The notes under the pieces are model-generated. The model ran no database searches, was not told the origin of the DNA, and saw nothing but the letters and a program-made list of their open reading frames with translations. 60,181 bases of DNA from an uncultured Burkholderiales bacterium (lineage in GTDB: Bacteria; Pseudomonadota; Gammaproteobacteria; Burkholderiales; Burkholderiaceae_C), in the NCBI GenBank assembly GCA_903949285.1, contig CAJAYT010000054.1:1-60181 (forward strand). Direction: 5' to 3'. Both the position numbers and the translations under genes were made by a program. This document shows, one piece after another, positions 10,253-19,809 of the stretch. How positions within the stretch are numbered: position 1 is the first letter of the stretch; every line of letters begins with the position of its first letter.

Positions 10253-11158
10253 ATGAAATCTATCCAAGGTGTTTTAGCCCCGGCCAAACTTAATCTTTTT
10301 TTGCATATCACGGGTCAAAGGGCTGATGGCTACCATTTGTTGCAATCTGTATTTATGCTGATCGATTGGTACGACTATCTAGATTTTGAGCTCCGACCCG
10401 ATGGGCTCATCGAGAGAGTAGATTTAAGAGCCGAGAACGCTCAAAATCAGCAATCCACTGAGCCTGCACAACCAGCACAGCCCGCCCTTCCTGGTCAAGA
10501 CCTGTGTGTATTGGCTGCCCTGGCCCTTCAAAAAGCCACAGGTTGTGAGTTGGGAGTTCGGATAACGCTGAACAAAACAATCCCTCAACAAGCAGGTATG
10601 GGGGGAGGATCCTCCAATGCTGCTAGCACCTTAATGGCACTCAACCGGCTTTGGGGATTAGGCCTCAGCCGGGAAGAATTGATGCAAATTGCCGTGCCTT
10701 TAGGTGCTGATGTACCCTTCTTTTTAATGGGCTCCAGTGCCTGGGTAGAGGGCATTGGGGATAAATTGGAGCCCATCTCCCTACCCCTTGCCAAGTGGGC
10801 AGTCCTTAAACCCAGTCTCGGGGTCTCAACTCAGCAAATTTTCCGTGACCCGTTGTTACAACGCGATAGTAAAACTGTTACAATATTTGACTTCGCTGCG
10901 CATCCATTTGGCTTTGGCCATAATGATCTGCAACCGGTAGCTGAGCGTTTATGTCCTGAAATCACTTTGGCCATTGAGTGGCTAGATAAACTGGGGCTCA
11001 AAGCGCGAATGACAGGATCCGGTAGCGCCGTTTTTGCAAACTTGCCGCTTGGGGTTGAGTTAAACACAACACCTCTGGCTGAGTTGGGTTGGCATCTAAG
11101 GTTGTGCAGCAATTTGGACACACATCCTCATGCGGATTGGGTGTCCAGCGACAAATAA
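10253..11158 (+). CDS. ispE: 4-diphosphocytidyl-2-C-methyl-D-erythritol kinase
   Basis: GHMP kinase of the MEP isoprenoid pathway. The product opens with 'APAKLNLFLHITGQRADGYH', the IspE signature, and has the ATP loop 'PQQAGMGGGSSNAAS' near residue 115. A Gln/Pro/Ala-rich insertion ('QQSTEPAQPAQPALPGQ') sits near residue 70-85, between the first strand pair and the conserved core. The length of 301 residues reflects this insertion. It follows lolB and is closed by a perfect inverted repeat just after the stop codon. Confidence 0.96.
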   Translation: MKSIQGVLAPAKLNLFLHITGQRADGYHLLQSVFMLIDWYDYLDFELRPDGLIERVDLRAENAQNQQSTEPAQPAQPALPGQDLCVLAALALQKATGCELGVRITLNKTIPQQAGMGGGSSNAASTLMALNRLWGLGLSREELMQIAVPLGADVPFFLMGSSAWVEGIGDKLEPISLPLAKWAVLKPSLGVSTQQIFRDPLLQRDSKTVTIFDFAAHPFGFGHNDLQPVAERLCPEITLAIEWLDKLGLKARMTGSGSAVFANLPLGVELNTTPLAELGWHLRLCSNLDTHPHADWVSSDK

Positions 11159-11159
11159 C

Positions 11160-11186
11160 GGAGAGCCTGAGAAAATCAGGCTCTCC
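11160..11186 (+). terminator. Perfect inverted repeat between ispE and tRNA-Gln
   Basis: An 11-bp perfect stem GGAGAGCCTGA/TCAGGCTCTCC encloses a GAAAA loop, one base after the ispE stop. It is not followed by a T run, and the tRNA begins 5 nt later. It could be a weak terminator or a processing hairpin separating the ispE message from the tRNA. Confidence 0.55.
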
Positions 11187-11191
11187 CGTGT

Positions 11192-11268
11192 AGGGGAGTC
11201 GCCAAGTTGGTCAAGGCACCGGATTTTGATTCCGGCATGCGAGGGTTCGAGTCCTTCCTCCCCTGCCA
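11192..11268 (+). tRNA. glnQ: tRNA-Gln(UUG)
   Basis: A 77-nt cloverleaf: acceptor AGGGGAG/CTCCCCT, anticodon stem CCGGA/TCCGG with loop TTTTGAT (anticodon TTG), T stem GAGGG/CCTTC, discriminator G and encoded CCA. The place between ispE and prs is the usual one for tRNA-Gln in betaproteobacteria. No intron is present. The symbol is only a conventional label. Confidence 0.96.
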
Positions 11269-11413
11269 GTAATGAAGTAAGTCACTTAACAGGTTTAAGA
11301 CTTATGGGTGTATTTTAGAAGTTGAATTAGTCAGCACGCATTGGTCGTGTGGTATTCGGTTTAGGTCAGTTCATTGCAAGTCTGTGTAACAAGCATTCAA
11401 TACATCCTCCAAT

Positions 11414-12388
11414 ATGTCAAATCCTTCAACAGACTTCATGGTTTTTACAGGCAACGCGAATCCCGCCTTAGCCGCTGACATCGCCAAGCACCTTGGCACC
11501 GAGTTAGGAAACGCTTCGGTGGGCAGATTCTCTGATGGTGAAGTAACGGTCGAGATCAATCAAAACGTTCGCGCAAGAGATGTCTTTGTGGTGCAGTCCA
11601 CCTGTGCACCTACGAACGAGAATTTAATGGAATTACTGATCATGGTGGACGCGCTCAAGAGAGCGTCTGCTGAGCGTATCAGCGCAGTGATCCCTTACTT
11701 TGGATATGCACGTCAAGACCGTAGACCCCGTTCTACGCGGGTGCCTATTTCAGCCAAAGTGGTAGCCGATTTGTTGCAAACGGTCGGTGTTGCCAGAGTC
11801 CTCACAATGGATTTACACGCTGATCAAATTCAAGGTTTTTTTGATATTCCTGTTGACAACATTTACGCTTCCCCAGTTTTGTTGGGCGACTTGCGGCTGA
11901 AAAACTATGATGACTTGTTGGTCGTCTCCCCAGACGTTGGGGGCGTGGTGAGAGCGCGAGCTATTGCTAAGCAGATGGACTGCGATTTGGCAATCATTGA
12001 CAAGCGACGCCCTAAGGCAAATGTCTCAGAAGTGATGCACGTCATTGGGGACATTGACGGCAGAAACTGCGTCATCATGGATGACATGATTGATACTGCA
12101 GGGACCTTAGTGAAAGCTGCAGAGGTGTTAAAGGATAAGGGGGCTAAGAAAGTCTACGCTTACTGTACACACCCGATTTTCTCAGGTCCAGCCATTGAGC
12201 GTATTACCCAGGGCGGTGCGCTCGATGAGATTGTGGTCACTAATACCATCCCGCTGAGTCCAGCGGCGTTGGAGTGCAAAAAAATTCGACAAATCTCCGT
12301 AGCCAATTTGATCGCAGAGACGATTCAAAGAATTGCTAAGGGAGAGTCGGTGATGAGTTTGTTTTCAGACCAGAATCAGCTCTTTTAA
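11414..12388 (+). CDS. prs: Ribose-phosphate pyrophosphokinase
   Basis: Makes PRPP from ribose-5-phosphate and ATP for nucleotide, His and Trp synthesis. The 324-residue product contains '[17 protein letters not shown]' (divalent-metal and flexible-loop region, about 135-150) and the PRPP-binding loop '[13 protein letters not shown]' (about 220-232). The downstream genes rplY and pth are in their usual order. Confidence 0.98.
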   Translation: MSNPSTDFMVFTGNANPALAADIAKHLGTELGNASVGRFSDGEVTVEINQNVRARDVFVVQSTCAPTNENLMELLIMVDALKRASAERISAVIPYFGYARQDRRPRSTRVPISAKVVADLLQTVGVARVLTMDLHADQIQGFFDIPVDNIYASPVLLGDLRLKNYDDLLVVSPDVGGVVRARAIAKQMDCDLAIIDKRRPKANVSEVMHVIGDIDGRNCVIMDDMIDTAGTLVKAAEVLKDKGAKKVYAYCTHPIFSGPAIERITQGGALDEIVVTNTIPLSPAALECKKIRQISVANLIAETIQRIAKGESVMSLFSDQNQLF

Positions 12389-12521
12389 GAGTCTTTTAGG
12401 TTTGTTACAAAAAGCAGTGGTGGGGTTAAGAGTTTGCCAAATATTGGCAGTATTCTCAAAATTCGCCACTTTTTAAAACCGAAGTCACACTGGTCGCGGT
12501 GGGCTTCTTCAGGAGATAGTT

Positions 12522-13145
12522 ATGAAATTCGTCGCATTTGAGCGCAACAAGCAGGGTACGGGTGCGAGCCGCCGTCTGCGTAATACTGGTAAAACACCAG
12601 GTATCGTATACGGGGGAGCTGGTGAGCCACAACTCATCGAACTCGACCACAACGCACTTTGGTATGCATTGAAGAAGGAAGCATTCCATGCTTCCATTTT
12701 GCAAATGGAGATTGCGGGTAAAGAGTCTAAGGTCTTACTGAGAAATGTTCAGTATCACCCCTTCAAACCAACCGTCATTCACGTTGACTTTCAGCGTGTG
12801 GATGCATCAACAAAACTGCACATGAAGGTACCCCTTCACTTCACAGGCGTTGAGAACTCTCCAGCGGTCAAAGTGGATCAGTGTTTGGTCAACCATGTGA
12901 TCAACGAGCTTGAGATCAGTTGTTTGCCAGCCGATCTACCAGAGTTCATCTCTGTGGATTTGAGTGATCTGAAGAAAGGTGTATCACTGCACTTGAGCAA
13001 CATCACATTGCCTAAGGGCGTTACAGCTGTCACGCGCGGTAAAACAGATCCAGTGATTGTCTCTGTTGTGTCCGTTGCTGAAGAGGCAGCTGATACCAAA
13101 GCACCTGCTGCAGCTGCTGCACCAGCGGCTGAAGCTAAGAAATAA
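12522..13145 (+). CDS. rplY: 50S ribosomal protein bL25 (CTC family)
   Basis: Binds 5S rRNA. This is the long form (207 residues): an N-terminal L25 domain (about 1-95) followed by the TL5/CTC beta domain and an Ala-rich tail ending in [12 protein letters not shown]. The start follows a good ribosome site (AGGAGATAGTT before ATG). A terminator follows at 13227. Confidence 0.97.
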   Translation: MKFVAFERNKQGTGASRRLRNTGKTPGIVYGGAGEPQLIELDHNALWYALKKEAFHASILQMEIAGKESKVLLRNVQYHPFKPTVIHVDFQRVDASTKLHMKVPLHFTGVENSPAVKVDQCLVNHVINELEISCLPADLPEFISVDLSDLKKGVSLHLSNITLPKGVTAVTRGKTDPVIVSVVSVAEEAADTKAPAAAAAPAAEAKK

Positions 13146-13226
13146 GCTTTAAGCTCTCGCAAAGAGGGTCTATTGAATGAAGGGGTCATCCCCCCCTTAA
13201 CGCTCTAACTCTCTTTAAGGAATAAG

Positions 13227-13255
13227 CCCATAATGCTCAAGTATTATGGGTTTTT
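13227..13255 (+). terminator. Rho-independent terminator after rplY
   Basis: An 8-bp stem CCCATAAT/ATTATGGG with an 8-nt loop is followed directly by TTTTTCTTTG. It lies about 80 bp after the rplY stop and before pth, so pth probably has its own promoter. Confidence 0.8.
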
Positions 13256-13365
13256 CTTTGTTTGTCATTCAATTTGGAGCTTTTGTCTAAAAGCTCAGAT
13301 ACGACGCAACCAAATATCAAATATGACGGGCTTTAAACCTATCTGATGAGCATCCCCCTTTAACT

Positions 13366-14010
13366 ATGATTAAATTATTTGTCGGCCTGGGTAACCCGGG
13401 ACCTGAATATGAGGCGACGCGTCACAATGCTGGTTTTTGGTGGCTGGACGCCTTTGCAAAGGAGCTTGGGCTTAGTTTTAAGTCTGAGCGTCAATTTAGT
13501 GGGTACACCGCAAAAGGCACATTTGAAGGCCATGCGTTATGGCTTCTCAAGCCCCAAACATTTATGAACCTATCGGGTCAATCGGTTGGAGCATTGGCAA
13601 GATTTTTTAAAATACAACCTTCAGAGATTTTGGTAGTGCACGATGAGTTGGACATTCCCCCTGGAGAGGCCAAGCTTCGCTTTGGTGGATCGCATGCCGG
13701 ACACAATGGGCTTCGGGATATTCACGAGAAACTGGGTAGCGATGCTTACTGGAGACTCAGAGTCGGGATTGGTCATCCTGGCGCAAAGTCAGAAGTACTC
13801 AAATGGGTCCTGCAAAAGCCGTCTCTTGATCAAAGCATACTTATTGATCAATGTATCGATCGCACCTTGAAGGCATATCCTTTATTGATCAATGGGGATA
13901 CTGAGCGAGCCACCCAGCAAATTCACACCAGCAAGCCACCTCGCCCTAAGCCCCCACGACAAAACCCAATCAACAACGCTGCGGAAAACCCAAAAACACC
14001 TGAGGCATGA
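13366..14010 (+). CDS. pth: Peptidyl-tRNA hydrolase
   Basis: Recycles peptidyl-tRNA released by stalled ribosomes. The N-terminus '[25 protein letters not shown]' region gives the catalytic His and Asn; '[10 protein letters not shown]' and the catalytic-Asp segment '[11 protein letters not shown]' follow, then '[13 protein letters not shown]'. The length of 214 residues exceeds the usual ~190 because of a Pro/Lys/Asn-rich C-terminal tail from about residue 187. It converges on the ferredoxin gene. Confidence 0.97.
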   Translation: MIKLFVGLGNPGPEYEATRHNAGFWWLDAFAKELGLSFKSERQFSGYTAKGTFEGHALWLLKPQTFMNLSGQSVGALARFFKIQPSEILVVHDELDIPPGEAKLRFGGSHAGHNGLRDIHEKLGSDAYWRLRVGIGHPGAKSEVLKWVLQKPSLDQSILIDQCIDRTLKAYPLLINGDTERATQQIHTSKPPRPKPPRQNPINNAAENPKTPEA

Positions 14011-14034
14011 GTGCAGGAGTTAGAGAATGTGCAA

Positions 14035-14343
<309 letters not shown>

Positions 14344-14471
14344 TCAATTACCCCTAGCGTTAGCGCATGTTGCACAACCTTGCTTATCTGCAGATCATCT
14401 AATTTGGAATGACTTTCCTGATGAGCCTTTAGTGGTCGCATTAATTCTTTCTTAATTTACAAAAAGTCTCT

Positions 14472-14966
14472 TCAACCGGCGGTCTTTTGTAACTTCTTCA
14501 TAATTTGATTATGAATATGTGGAGACACAAACTGCGCGATATCTCCCCCAAGGCTCGCAATCTCACGTACCAATGTGCTTGAGATGCACTGGAAAACATC
14601 CGATGTATTTAAGAAAATCGTGTCAACACCAGGGGCCAAACGGTGATTCATACCAGCAAGTTGAAACTCATAATCAAAGTCCGTCATCGAGCGCACGCCC
14701 CTGATCATGACGTTAACTCCTCTTGATACGGCGAACTCGCTGACAAGACCCGTAAAAGACTCGACCAACACATTTGGGCAGTCTTTTAAGGCCTCACGCG
14801 TCATCTGCAAACGCTCATCGAGCGAGAAGAGAGTCTTTTTGTGGTGCGCTGCAGCAACCGATATGATGAGTTTGTCTACCAACTTTGCAGACCGACGAAC
14901 AATGTCCTCATGCCCCAAGGTCAGCGGATCAAAGGTTCCTGGATACAAGGCAACGACATTGGACAT
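14472..14966 (-). CDS. coaD: Phosphopantetheine adenylyltransferase
   Basis: Converts 4'-phosphopantetheine and ATP to dephospho-CoA. The 164-residue product has the nucleotidyltransferase motif 'YPGTFDPLTLGHEDI' (T/HxGH) and the C-terminal 'ISSTLVREIASLGGD'. It lies downstream of rsmD on the same strand, with an 8-bp inverted repeat (14991-15017) between them. Confidence 0.97.
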   Translation of the reverse strand: MSNVVALYPGTFDPLTLGHEDIVRRSAKLVDKLIISVAAAHHKKTLFSLDERLQMTREALKDCPNVLVESFTGLVSEFAVSRGVNVMIRGVRSMTDFDYEFQLAGMNHRLAPGVDTIFLNTSDVFQCISSTLVREIASLGGDIAQFVSPHIHNQIMKKLQKTAG

Positions 14967-15129
14967 AAGTTAACTCCGAATGAAAGGGTCCAGAGCTCTT
15001 TAATCCCAGGAGCTCTGTTGGGGGGGCATCTTTACGAGCCTTGGCTCATTATAGGTAAGCGCAACTCAGTTCGTGCACAGTCCGCGTTTCAAAACCTGCG
15101 GAGTTGGCTGGCCTTATCAGCGCATTAAC

Positions 15130-15693
15130 TTAAACATCCAGTTTTTTGAGTAAATGAGCGTTCACCGCACCGGCCTTCAGGTGTCTAACCACGCACAAGC
15201 CGTAGGCCTTTAACTGTTCATCATCATACTTGCTCGCGCTCTCCAGGTAGATGCATCCGCTTGGGGTTAACTGAGCAGGCGCAACACTCAGTGCTGACTC
15301 GTAGAGCGAAGTAGTATCAAAGGGAGGATCTATAAAAATGAGATCCAAACTCAGCGCAGGCAAGGTTCTTAAAAGCGAGACGCCTTCGCCCCTTTTGATT
15401 TGCACAGCCTCTGCTTTGAGCTTTGACTTGAGTTTCTCGAGCAACTCTACCAACGGCGGACTTTGCTCAAACAACCAAACTTTAGTGGCACCTCTAGAGG
15501 CGGCTTCAAAACCAAGAGCCCCTGTTCCGGCAAAAATATCTGCGCAGTTGTACCCCGTTAAATCCTGACCTAGCCAATTAAAAAGCGTCTCTCTAACCCG
15601 GTCCGGTGTAGGCCTAAGACCCTGCGTATCGATCACACGTATTGGAGTTCTACGCCATTGTCCGCCAATGATGCGAACTTCACCGGGTCTCAT
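15130..15693 (-). CDS. rsmD: 16S rRNA (guanine-966-N2)-methyltransferase RsmD
   Basis: Methylates G966 of 16S rRNA. The start at 15693 (MRPGEVRIIGGQWRR) matches the family N-terminus and overlaps the end of the upstream M16 gene by 14 bp; an earlier start at 15726 would only lengthen this overlap. 'GTGALGFEAASRGA' is the SAM loop and 'LDLIFIDPPFD' the catalytic DPPF motif. Confidence 0.94.
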   Translation of the reverse strand: MRPGEVRIIGGQWRRTPIRVIDTQGLRPTPDRVRETLFNWLGQDLTGYNCADIFAGTGALGFEAASRGATKVWLFEQSPPLVELLEKLKSKLKAEAVQIKRGEGVSLLRTLPALSLDLIFIDPPFDTTSLYESALSVAPAQLTPSGCIYLESASKYDDEQLKAYGLCVVRHLKAGAVNAHLLKKLDV

Positions 15694-17086
15694 ACTTGCC
15701 TCCAACAATGACAGTGGCCATTGCATCAGGATGTACGTGCTTTTTAAAAGCAGTCCGGATATCTTGAATACTTACGCGTTGTACCTCACTGACCCAAGTA
15801 TCCAAGTAATTCAAAGGTAGATCGTTCCAAGCGATATTGGCCAAATTATCGAGAAGTTTTTTATTACTATCCAATCGCAGCGGAAATCCACCAATCAAAT
15901 TATCCTTTGCTGCCTTAAGCTCTGCGGGGGTTGGTCCGTTCTTGACAAACTCAGCCACGATCTGCCTTGACAACGTAACCGCTTGCAACGCCTGGTCTGG
16001 TCGAGTTTGAAGACCGATGGTAAAGGGACCGGCTTGCTTGGCAGGGGCAAAATAACTGTAAACGCTGTAACTGAGTCCCCGCTTTTCTCTAACTTGTTCG
16101 GTGAGGCGGGAGACGAAACCACCACCTCCGAGCACATAATTTCCAACCGTCAAAGGAAAATAATCCGGATCAGCACGCTCAATTGCAGGCGCTCCAATCA
16201 GCACGTGAGCCTGAGCCGAGTCAAATGTGATGCGCTGTTCGCTTGGGGTTTGCAAGTCCTTCACACCGGTTATGGGGGGCAAGCTAGCGCATCCCTTTTG
16301 TTTCGGAAATTGAGCCATTAGCGACTCAGCAATTTGAGTTGCACGCTCGCGTGAGACATTACCGACCATGCTGATTCGAGCGGAACAAGGGGTGATGTAG
16401 TTTTTATAAAAGTCTTGCACATCACCGATTTGGGTTGCCAGCAAAGATTCTGGAGTTACCAGCGCACCGTAGGGGTGATCGGGGTACAAAGCTTTTGCAA
16501 ATGCTCGTCCTGCAACAGTTCCCGGTTGAGTCAGTGACTCCTTTAATCCAGCCAATGCTTTATCACGTTCACGGATGAATATTTTGGCGTCAAAACTCGG
16601 ACTGCTCATCTGCTGCGCAGCCAACTCAATGGCAGCGCCCAGTAGGGCAGGCTCCGTAAGCGTTCTTAACCTAAAACTAAATCTATCTTGACTAGAGCTG
16701 GCCATAAAAGATGCACCCAAATCAGCCCATGCCTCACCCAACTGATTCTCATCCAACGCTGGGCGCCCCAAACTCTCTTTGACGCCTTTGGAGACCATCA
16801 TAGCTACAGCACTGGACACACCCATCAGGTCTGCACGGTCTCTACGAGAGCCCGCATCGAAATCGACTTGTACATCAAGCATCGGTAAATTGGGAGTTGT
16901 GATCAAGTAGACCTGCGCCCCAGTACCAAGCGACCAGTGCTGGATTGGCATCCCGGCGACGGCACTTCCTAAAAAACAAGAGCACATTAATCCACAAAGG
17001 GTTAGCGCGCAGATCCGAACGAGGATAAGACGCGAGGTGTTTAGAGTGAGCGCGCCTAAACATTGCAATTTAAATAAAGCTTTCAC
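15680..17086 (-). CDS. M16 peptidase-like protein without active-site motif
   Basis: A 468-residue member of the insulinase/processing-peptidase family with an N-terminal signal segment ('LILVRICALTLCGLMCSCFLGSAVAG'). The HxxEH zinc motif is absent: the corresponding region reads 'AVAMMVSKGVKE'. The C-terminal half keeps the 'GGGFVSRLTEQVREKRGLSYSVYS' substrate-binding signature. It starts inside the end of the upstream M16 gene (4-bp overlap). By analogy with mitochondrial MPP alpha/beta and bacterial heterodimeric M16 enzymes, it is probably the non-catalytic partner of that protein. The Cys-containing signal could also be a lipoprotein type. Confidence 0.9.
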   Translation of the reverse strand: MKALFKLQCLGALTLNTSRLILVRICALTLCGLMCSCFLGSAVAGMPIQHWSLGTGAQVYLITTPNLPMLDVQVDFDAGSRRDRADLMGVSSAVAMMVSKGVKESLGRPALDENQLGEAWADLGASFMASSSQDRFSFRLRTLTEPALLGAAIELAAQQMSSPSFDAKIFIRERDKALAGLKESLTQPGTVAGRAFAKALYPDHPYGALVTPESLLATQIGDVQDFYKNYITPCSARISMVGNVSRERATQIAESLMAQFPKQKGCASLPPITGVKDLQTPSEQRITFDSAQAHVLIGAPAIERADPDYFPLTVGNYVLGGGGFVSRLTEQVREKRGLSYSVYSYFAPAKQAGPFTIGLQTRPDQALQAVTLSRQIVAEFVKNGPTPAELKAAKDNLIGGFPLRLDSNKKLLDNLANIAWNDLPLNYLDTWVSEVQRVSIQDIRTAFKKHVHPDAMATVIVGGKYETR

Positions 17087-18639
17087 CGTAACATCCCTTC
17101 TCTCAAAGCATTGGCTGCATTCGCAGCTTTACGAGCCGCTTCACTGTTGATTGGCATTGGAACAAGAGTACCAACGGTTAAATGGTCATCATCAAAGTAT
17201 TTTTGCGCCACCATCTGAACCTGCGCTGGCGTAATGCTGGATAACTCGCTGATCAGTCGATCGCTGGTATCCAAGGGCAGCCCCTCAATCCAGTAGCTAC
17301 CAATTTCCTGGGCCTGGTTAAACAGTGAGTCGCGTTTGTAAACGGCTGTAGCGATCCACTGGGCCTTAACGCGGTTCAACTCAGAGGCGCTCACCCCTTC
17401 GTCAGCAATGCGTTTGATTTGTGCTTTTAAAGCGGCCTCCAACTGGTCAGTGTTTTGTCCAGCAGCAGGCACCGCTTGAAGTTGAAAGACTTGGGGCCCG
17501 CGCCCACTAAATGTGTACTCAGCCCCTGCTTCATCAGCGAGTGGGTGCTCTCCCTGGGTCAAAGTGCGGTCAAGACGCGCGCCGCTGTATCCGTCCAGTA
17601 CAGCACTCAGCATTTGAAGTGCGAGTGCGTCTTGATGCTCAGAACTCTTAGGGTCTGACTTGTACCCCGGAACTTTCCAAGACATGATCAAGAAGCCTTG
17701 CTCCGCAGGCGCTTTTACACTCAGTCGTCTCAAGCCCGTTTGTTCGGGCTCGACTCTGGGTTTACGCGTTGGCGTAACCCCCTTGGGTATAACGCCGTAG
17801 ATGCGCTCAGCCAGTTTTTTGACTTCCAGGGGCTGTACATCACCAACGACGACCACAACGGCGTTAGAGGGCTTGTACCAAGTGTCGTGAAAATGTCTGA
17901 CATCATCCGCAGTCATTGAATCTAAATCGTTCATCCAACCGATGACTGGACGACGGTAGGGGGAGGCCGTGAATTGGACAGCATTCAGTTGCTCGTTCAA
18001 AATACTTCGAGGGACATCATCGGTTCGCATTCGCCTCTCTTCTTTGATGACTTCAATTTCTTTTTTAAACTCCGCATCAACCCAGCTGTTGTGCTCAAAA
18101 CGATCGGCCTCCAAACGCATCACAGCCTCTAAGCGGTTAGCTGGAATTTGTTGGAAAAATCCGGTGTAATCTTGATTTGTAAAAGCATTTTCTCGCCCCC
18201 CCAGGGCAGCCACGCGTTTGGAGAATTCACCCACCCCGACTTTTGGGGTCCCTTTGAACATCATGTGCTCAATGGCGTGAGCAACTCCGGAGGTGCCGTC
18301 AACTTCGTCAATCGATCCTACTCGCACCCAAACCATATGAACCACCGTGGCCGCTCTGTGATCGGGGAGAACAATCAACTCCATACCGTTGGAGAGTTTG
18401 TACCGTTGAATGGGCGAGGCATCCAGAGTTGAATTGGAACCGTTGGGGGGAGGTGTGTGTGCACTTGGTTGCGCACTTAGTTGCGCACTTGGTTGCGCAC
18501 TTGTTTTCGCACTCGTTTGCGCACTCACCACTGGTACAGCAAGCAGGCAGGCGCAGCAAAGGATAGGAGTTAGATTTTTAAGACGCGATAACTCAAAAGC
18601 CAGATGTAAATAGTTAGATAATAGTAGGCGATTGATCAT
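17083..18639 (-). CDS. M16 family zinc metallopeptidase, catalytic subunit
   Basis: A 518-residue exported peptidase. Signal-like segment 'ILCCACLLAVPVVSAQ' near residues 26-41, then a Ser/Ala/Gln/Thr repeat linker ('TSAKTSAQPSAQLSAQPSA') encoded by 12-bp DNA repeats. The catalytic HxxEH is intact ('GVAHAIEHMMFKGT', near 120) with the downstream Glu region 'EIEVIKEERRMR'. Together with the HxxEH-less protein encoded just after it, it should form a periplasmic heterodimer. The substrate is unknown. It is divergent from ftsY with 90 bp between. Confidence 0.94.
   Translation of the reverse strand: MINRLLLSNYLHLAFELSRLKNLTPILCCACLLAVPVVSAQTSAKTSAQPSAQLSAQPSAHTPPPNGSNSTLDASPIQRYKLSNGMELIVLPDHRAATVVHMVWVRVGSIDEVDGTSGVAHAIEHMMFKGTPKVGVGEFSKRVAALGGRENAFTNQDYTGFFQQIPANRLEAVMRLEADRFEHNSWVDAEFKKEIEVIKEERRMRTDDVPRSILNEQLNAVQFTASPYRRPVIGWMNDLDSMTADDVRHFHDTWYKPSNAVVVVVGDVQPLEVKKLAERIYGVIPKGVTPTRKPRVEPEQTGLRRLSVKAPAEQGFLIMSWKVPGYKSDPKSSEHQDALALQMLSAVLDGYSGARLDRTLTQGEHPLADEAGAEYTFSGRGPQVFQLQAVPAAGQNTDQLEAALKAQIKRIADEGVSASELNRVKAQWIATAVYKRDSLFNQAQEIGSYWIEGLPLDTSDRLISELSSITPAQVQMVAQKYFDDDHLTVGTLVPMPINSEAARKAANAANALREGMLR
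18458..18529. repeat. 12-bp tandem repeat inside the M16 gene
   Basis: Six degenerate copies of a 12-bp unit (consensus TGCGCACTTGGT on the plus strand). Read on the minus strand they encode the repeated SAQ/SAK tetrapeptides just after the signal peptide. Copy-number change would be in frame and alter linker length only. Confidence 0.85.
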
Positions 18640-18729
18640 AAAACTCGATTCAAGGTTAAACGTTTCATAGAATAGGGTGTTTCTCTGACATCTTAGCGGG
18701 CGAAACTCATATTTTAGAAACTTTCAATT

Positions 18730-19761
18730 ATGTTTAGCATTTTTCGAAAAAAGACCACAAATTCAAATACAAGCACCGACTCAATCCCTGAGCTAGAGAT
18801 TAGCGATGCTGCGTCTTTAAAAAGCCCCCTACCCAAAGCCCAGTGGTTAACAAAGCTTCGCTCAGGTTTAAAGCGGACTGGGCAGAGTTTCAAAAACGTT
18901 TTGAACCTCACCAAAATAGATGACACTTTGTATGAGGAACTCGAGAGCGCACTTTTAAGTGCAGATACAGGCTTTAGTGCTTCACAGTATGTTCTCAAGC
19001 ATTTGAAAGAACGCATACGGCGTGACTCTGTCACAGACCCCAATGCTATTAAAGCCATCTTAATTGAGATCTTAACTGCTTTATTGAAACCATTAGAAAA
19101 ACAGTTAACTCTAGGAGAGCATACCCCCACTGTGATCATGGTGGCAGGGGTTAACGGTGCAGGTAAAACAACTTCGATCGGAAAAATTACACGCCACCTG
19201 TGTGATTCTGGCGTCAGCGTTCTCTTAGCCGCAGCCGATACATTTAGAGCCGCGGCCAAGGAACAACTTTTGACATGGGCAGATAGAAACCAGGTCGACC
19301 TCATCTCACAGGACTCGGGAGACCCTGCAGCGGTTAGCTTTGACGCGGTTAGCGCGGGCAAGGCTAGAGCTCGAGATGTTGTTTTGATTGATACTGCTGG
19401 TCGACTTTCTACTCAAGCACACCTCATGGAGGAGCTGAGGAAGATCAAACGCGTCATTCAAAAAGCCGATGTCACTGCGCCCCATGAGGTCATATTGGTG
19501 ATTGATGGAAATACAGGGCAAAATGCGTTGACGCAGGTAAAGGCCTTTGATGAGGCCCTTGCGCTGACGGGCCTAGTTATCACTAAATTAGATGGAACTG
19601 CTAAGGGCGGAGTGTTAGCCGCCGTAGCGCTTTGGAACCTTGACCGTACAAATTTGGGTTTACCAACCGTCCCCGTATACTTTATCGGTGTGGGTGAGCG
19701 CTTGGAGGACTTACAACCCTTTAACGCTAGTGAGTTTGCACAGGCGTTAATCAGTGACTAG
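18730..19761 (+). CDS. ftsY: Signal recognition particle receptor FtsY
   Basis: GTPase receptor for SRP at the inner membrane. The 343-residue product has a short polar N-terminal A region (about 1-45), the N domain, and the G domain with 'GVNGAGKTTSIGKI' (G1), 'DTFRAAAKEQL' (G2), 'VVLIDTAGRL' (G3), 'ITKLDGTAKGG' (G4) and 'YFIGVGERLEDLQPF' at the end. The A region is much shorter than in E. coli, as in many betaproteobacteria. Confidence 0.97.
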   Translation: MFSIFRKKTTNSNTSTDSIPELEISDAASLKSPLPKAQWLTKLRSGLKRTGQSFKNVLNLTKIDDTLYEELESALLSADTGFSASQYVLKHLKERIRRDSVTDPNAIKAILIEILTALLKPLEKQLTLGEHTPTVIMVAGVNGAGKTTSIGKITRHLCDSGVSVLLAAADTFRAAAKEQLLTWADRNQVDLISQDSGDPAAVSFDAVSAGKARARDVVLIDTAGRLSTQAHLMEELRKIKRVIQKADVTAPHEVILVIDGNTGQNALTQVKAFDEALALTGLVITKLDGTAKGGVLAAVALWNLDRTNLGLPTVPVYFIGVGERLEDLQPFNASEFAQALISD

Positions 19762-19809
19762 TTAATTTGAGCCGAGCAAAATTTTGTATTTAAATTGGAA
19801 ATCTTCAAA

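Noticed and set aside
14991..15017. Inverted repeat CAGAGCTC/GAGCTCTG between rsmD and coaD
   Set aside because: A clear 8-bp stem but an 11-nt loop and no T run; not enough to call a terminator.
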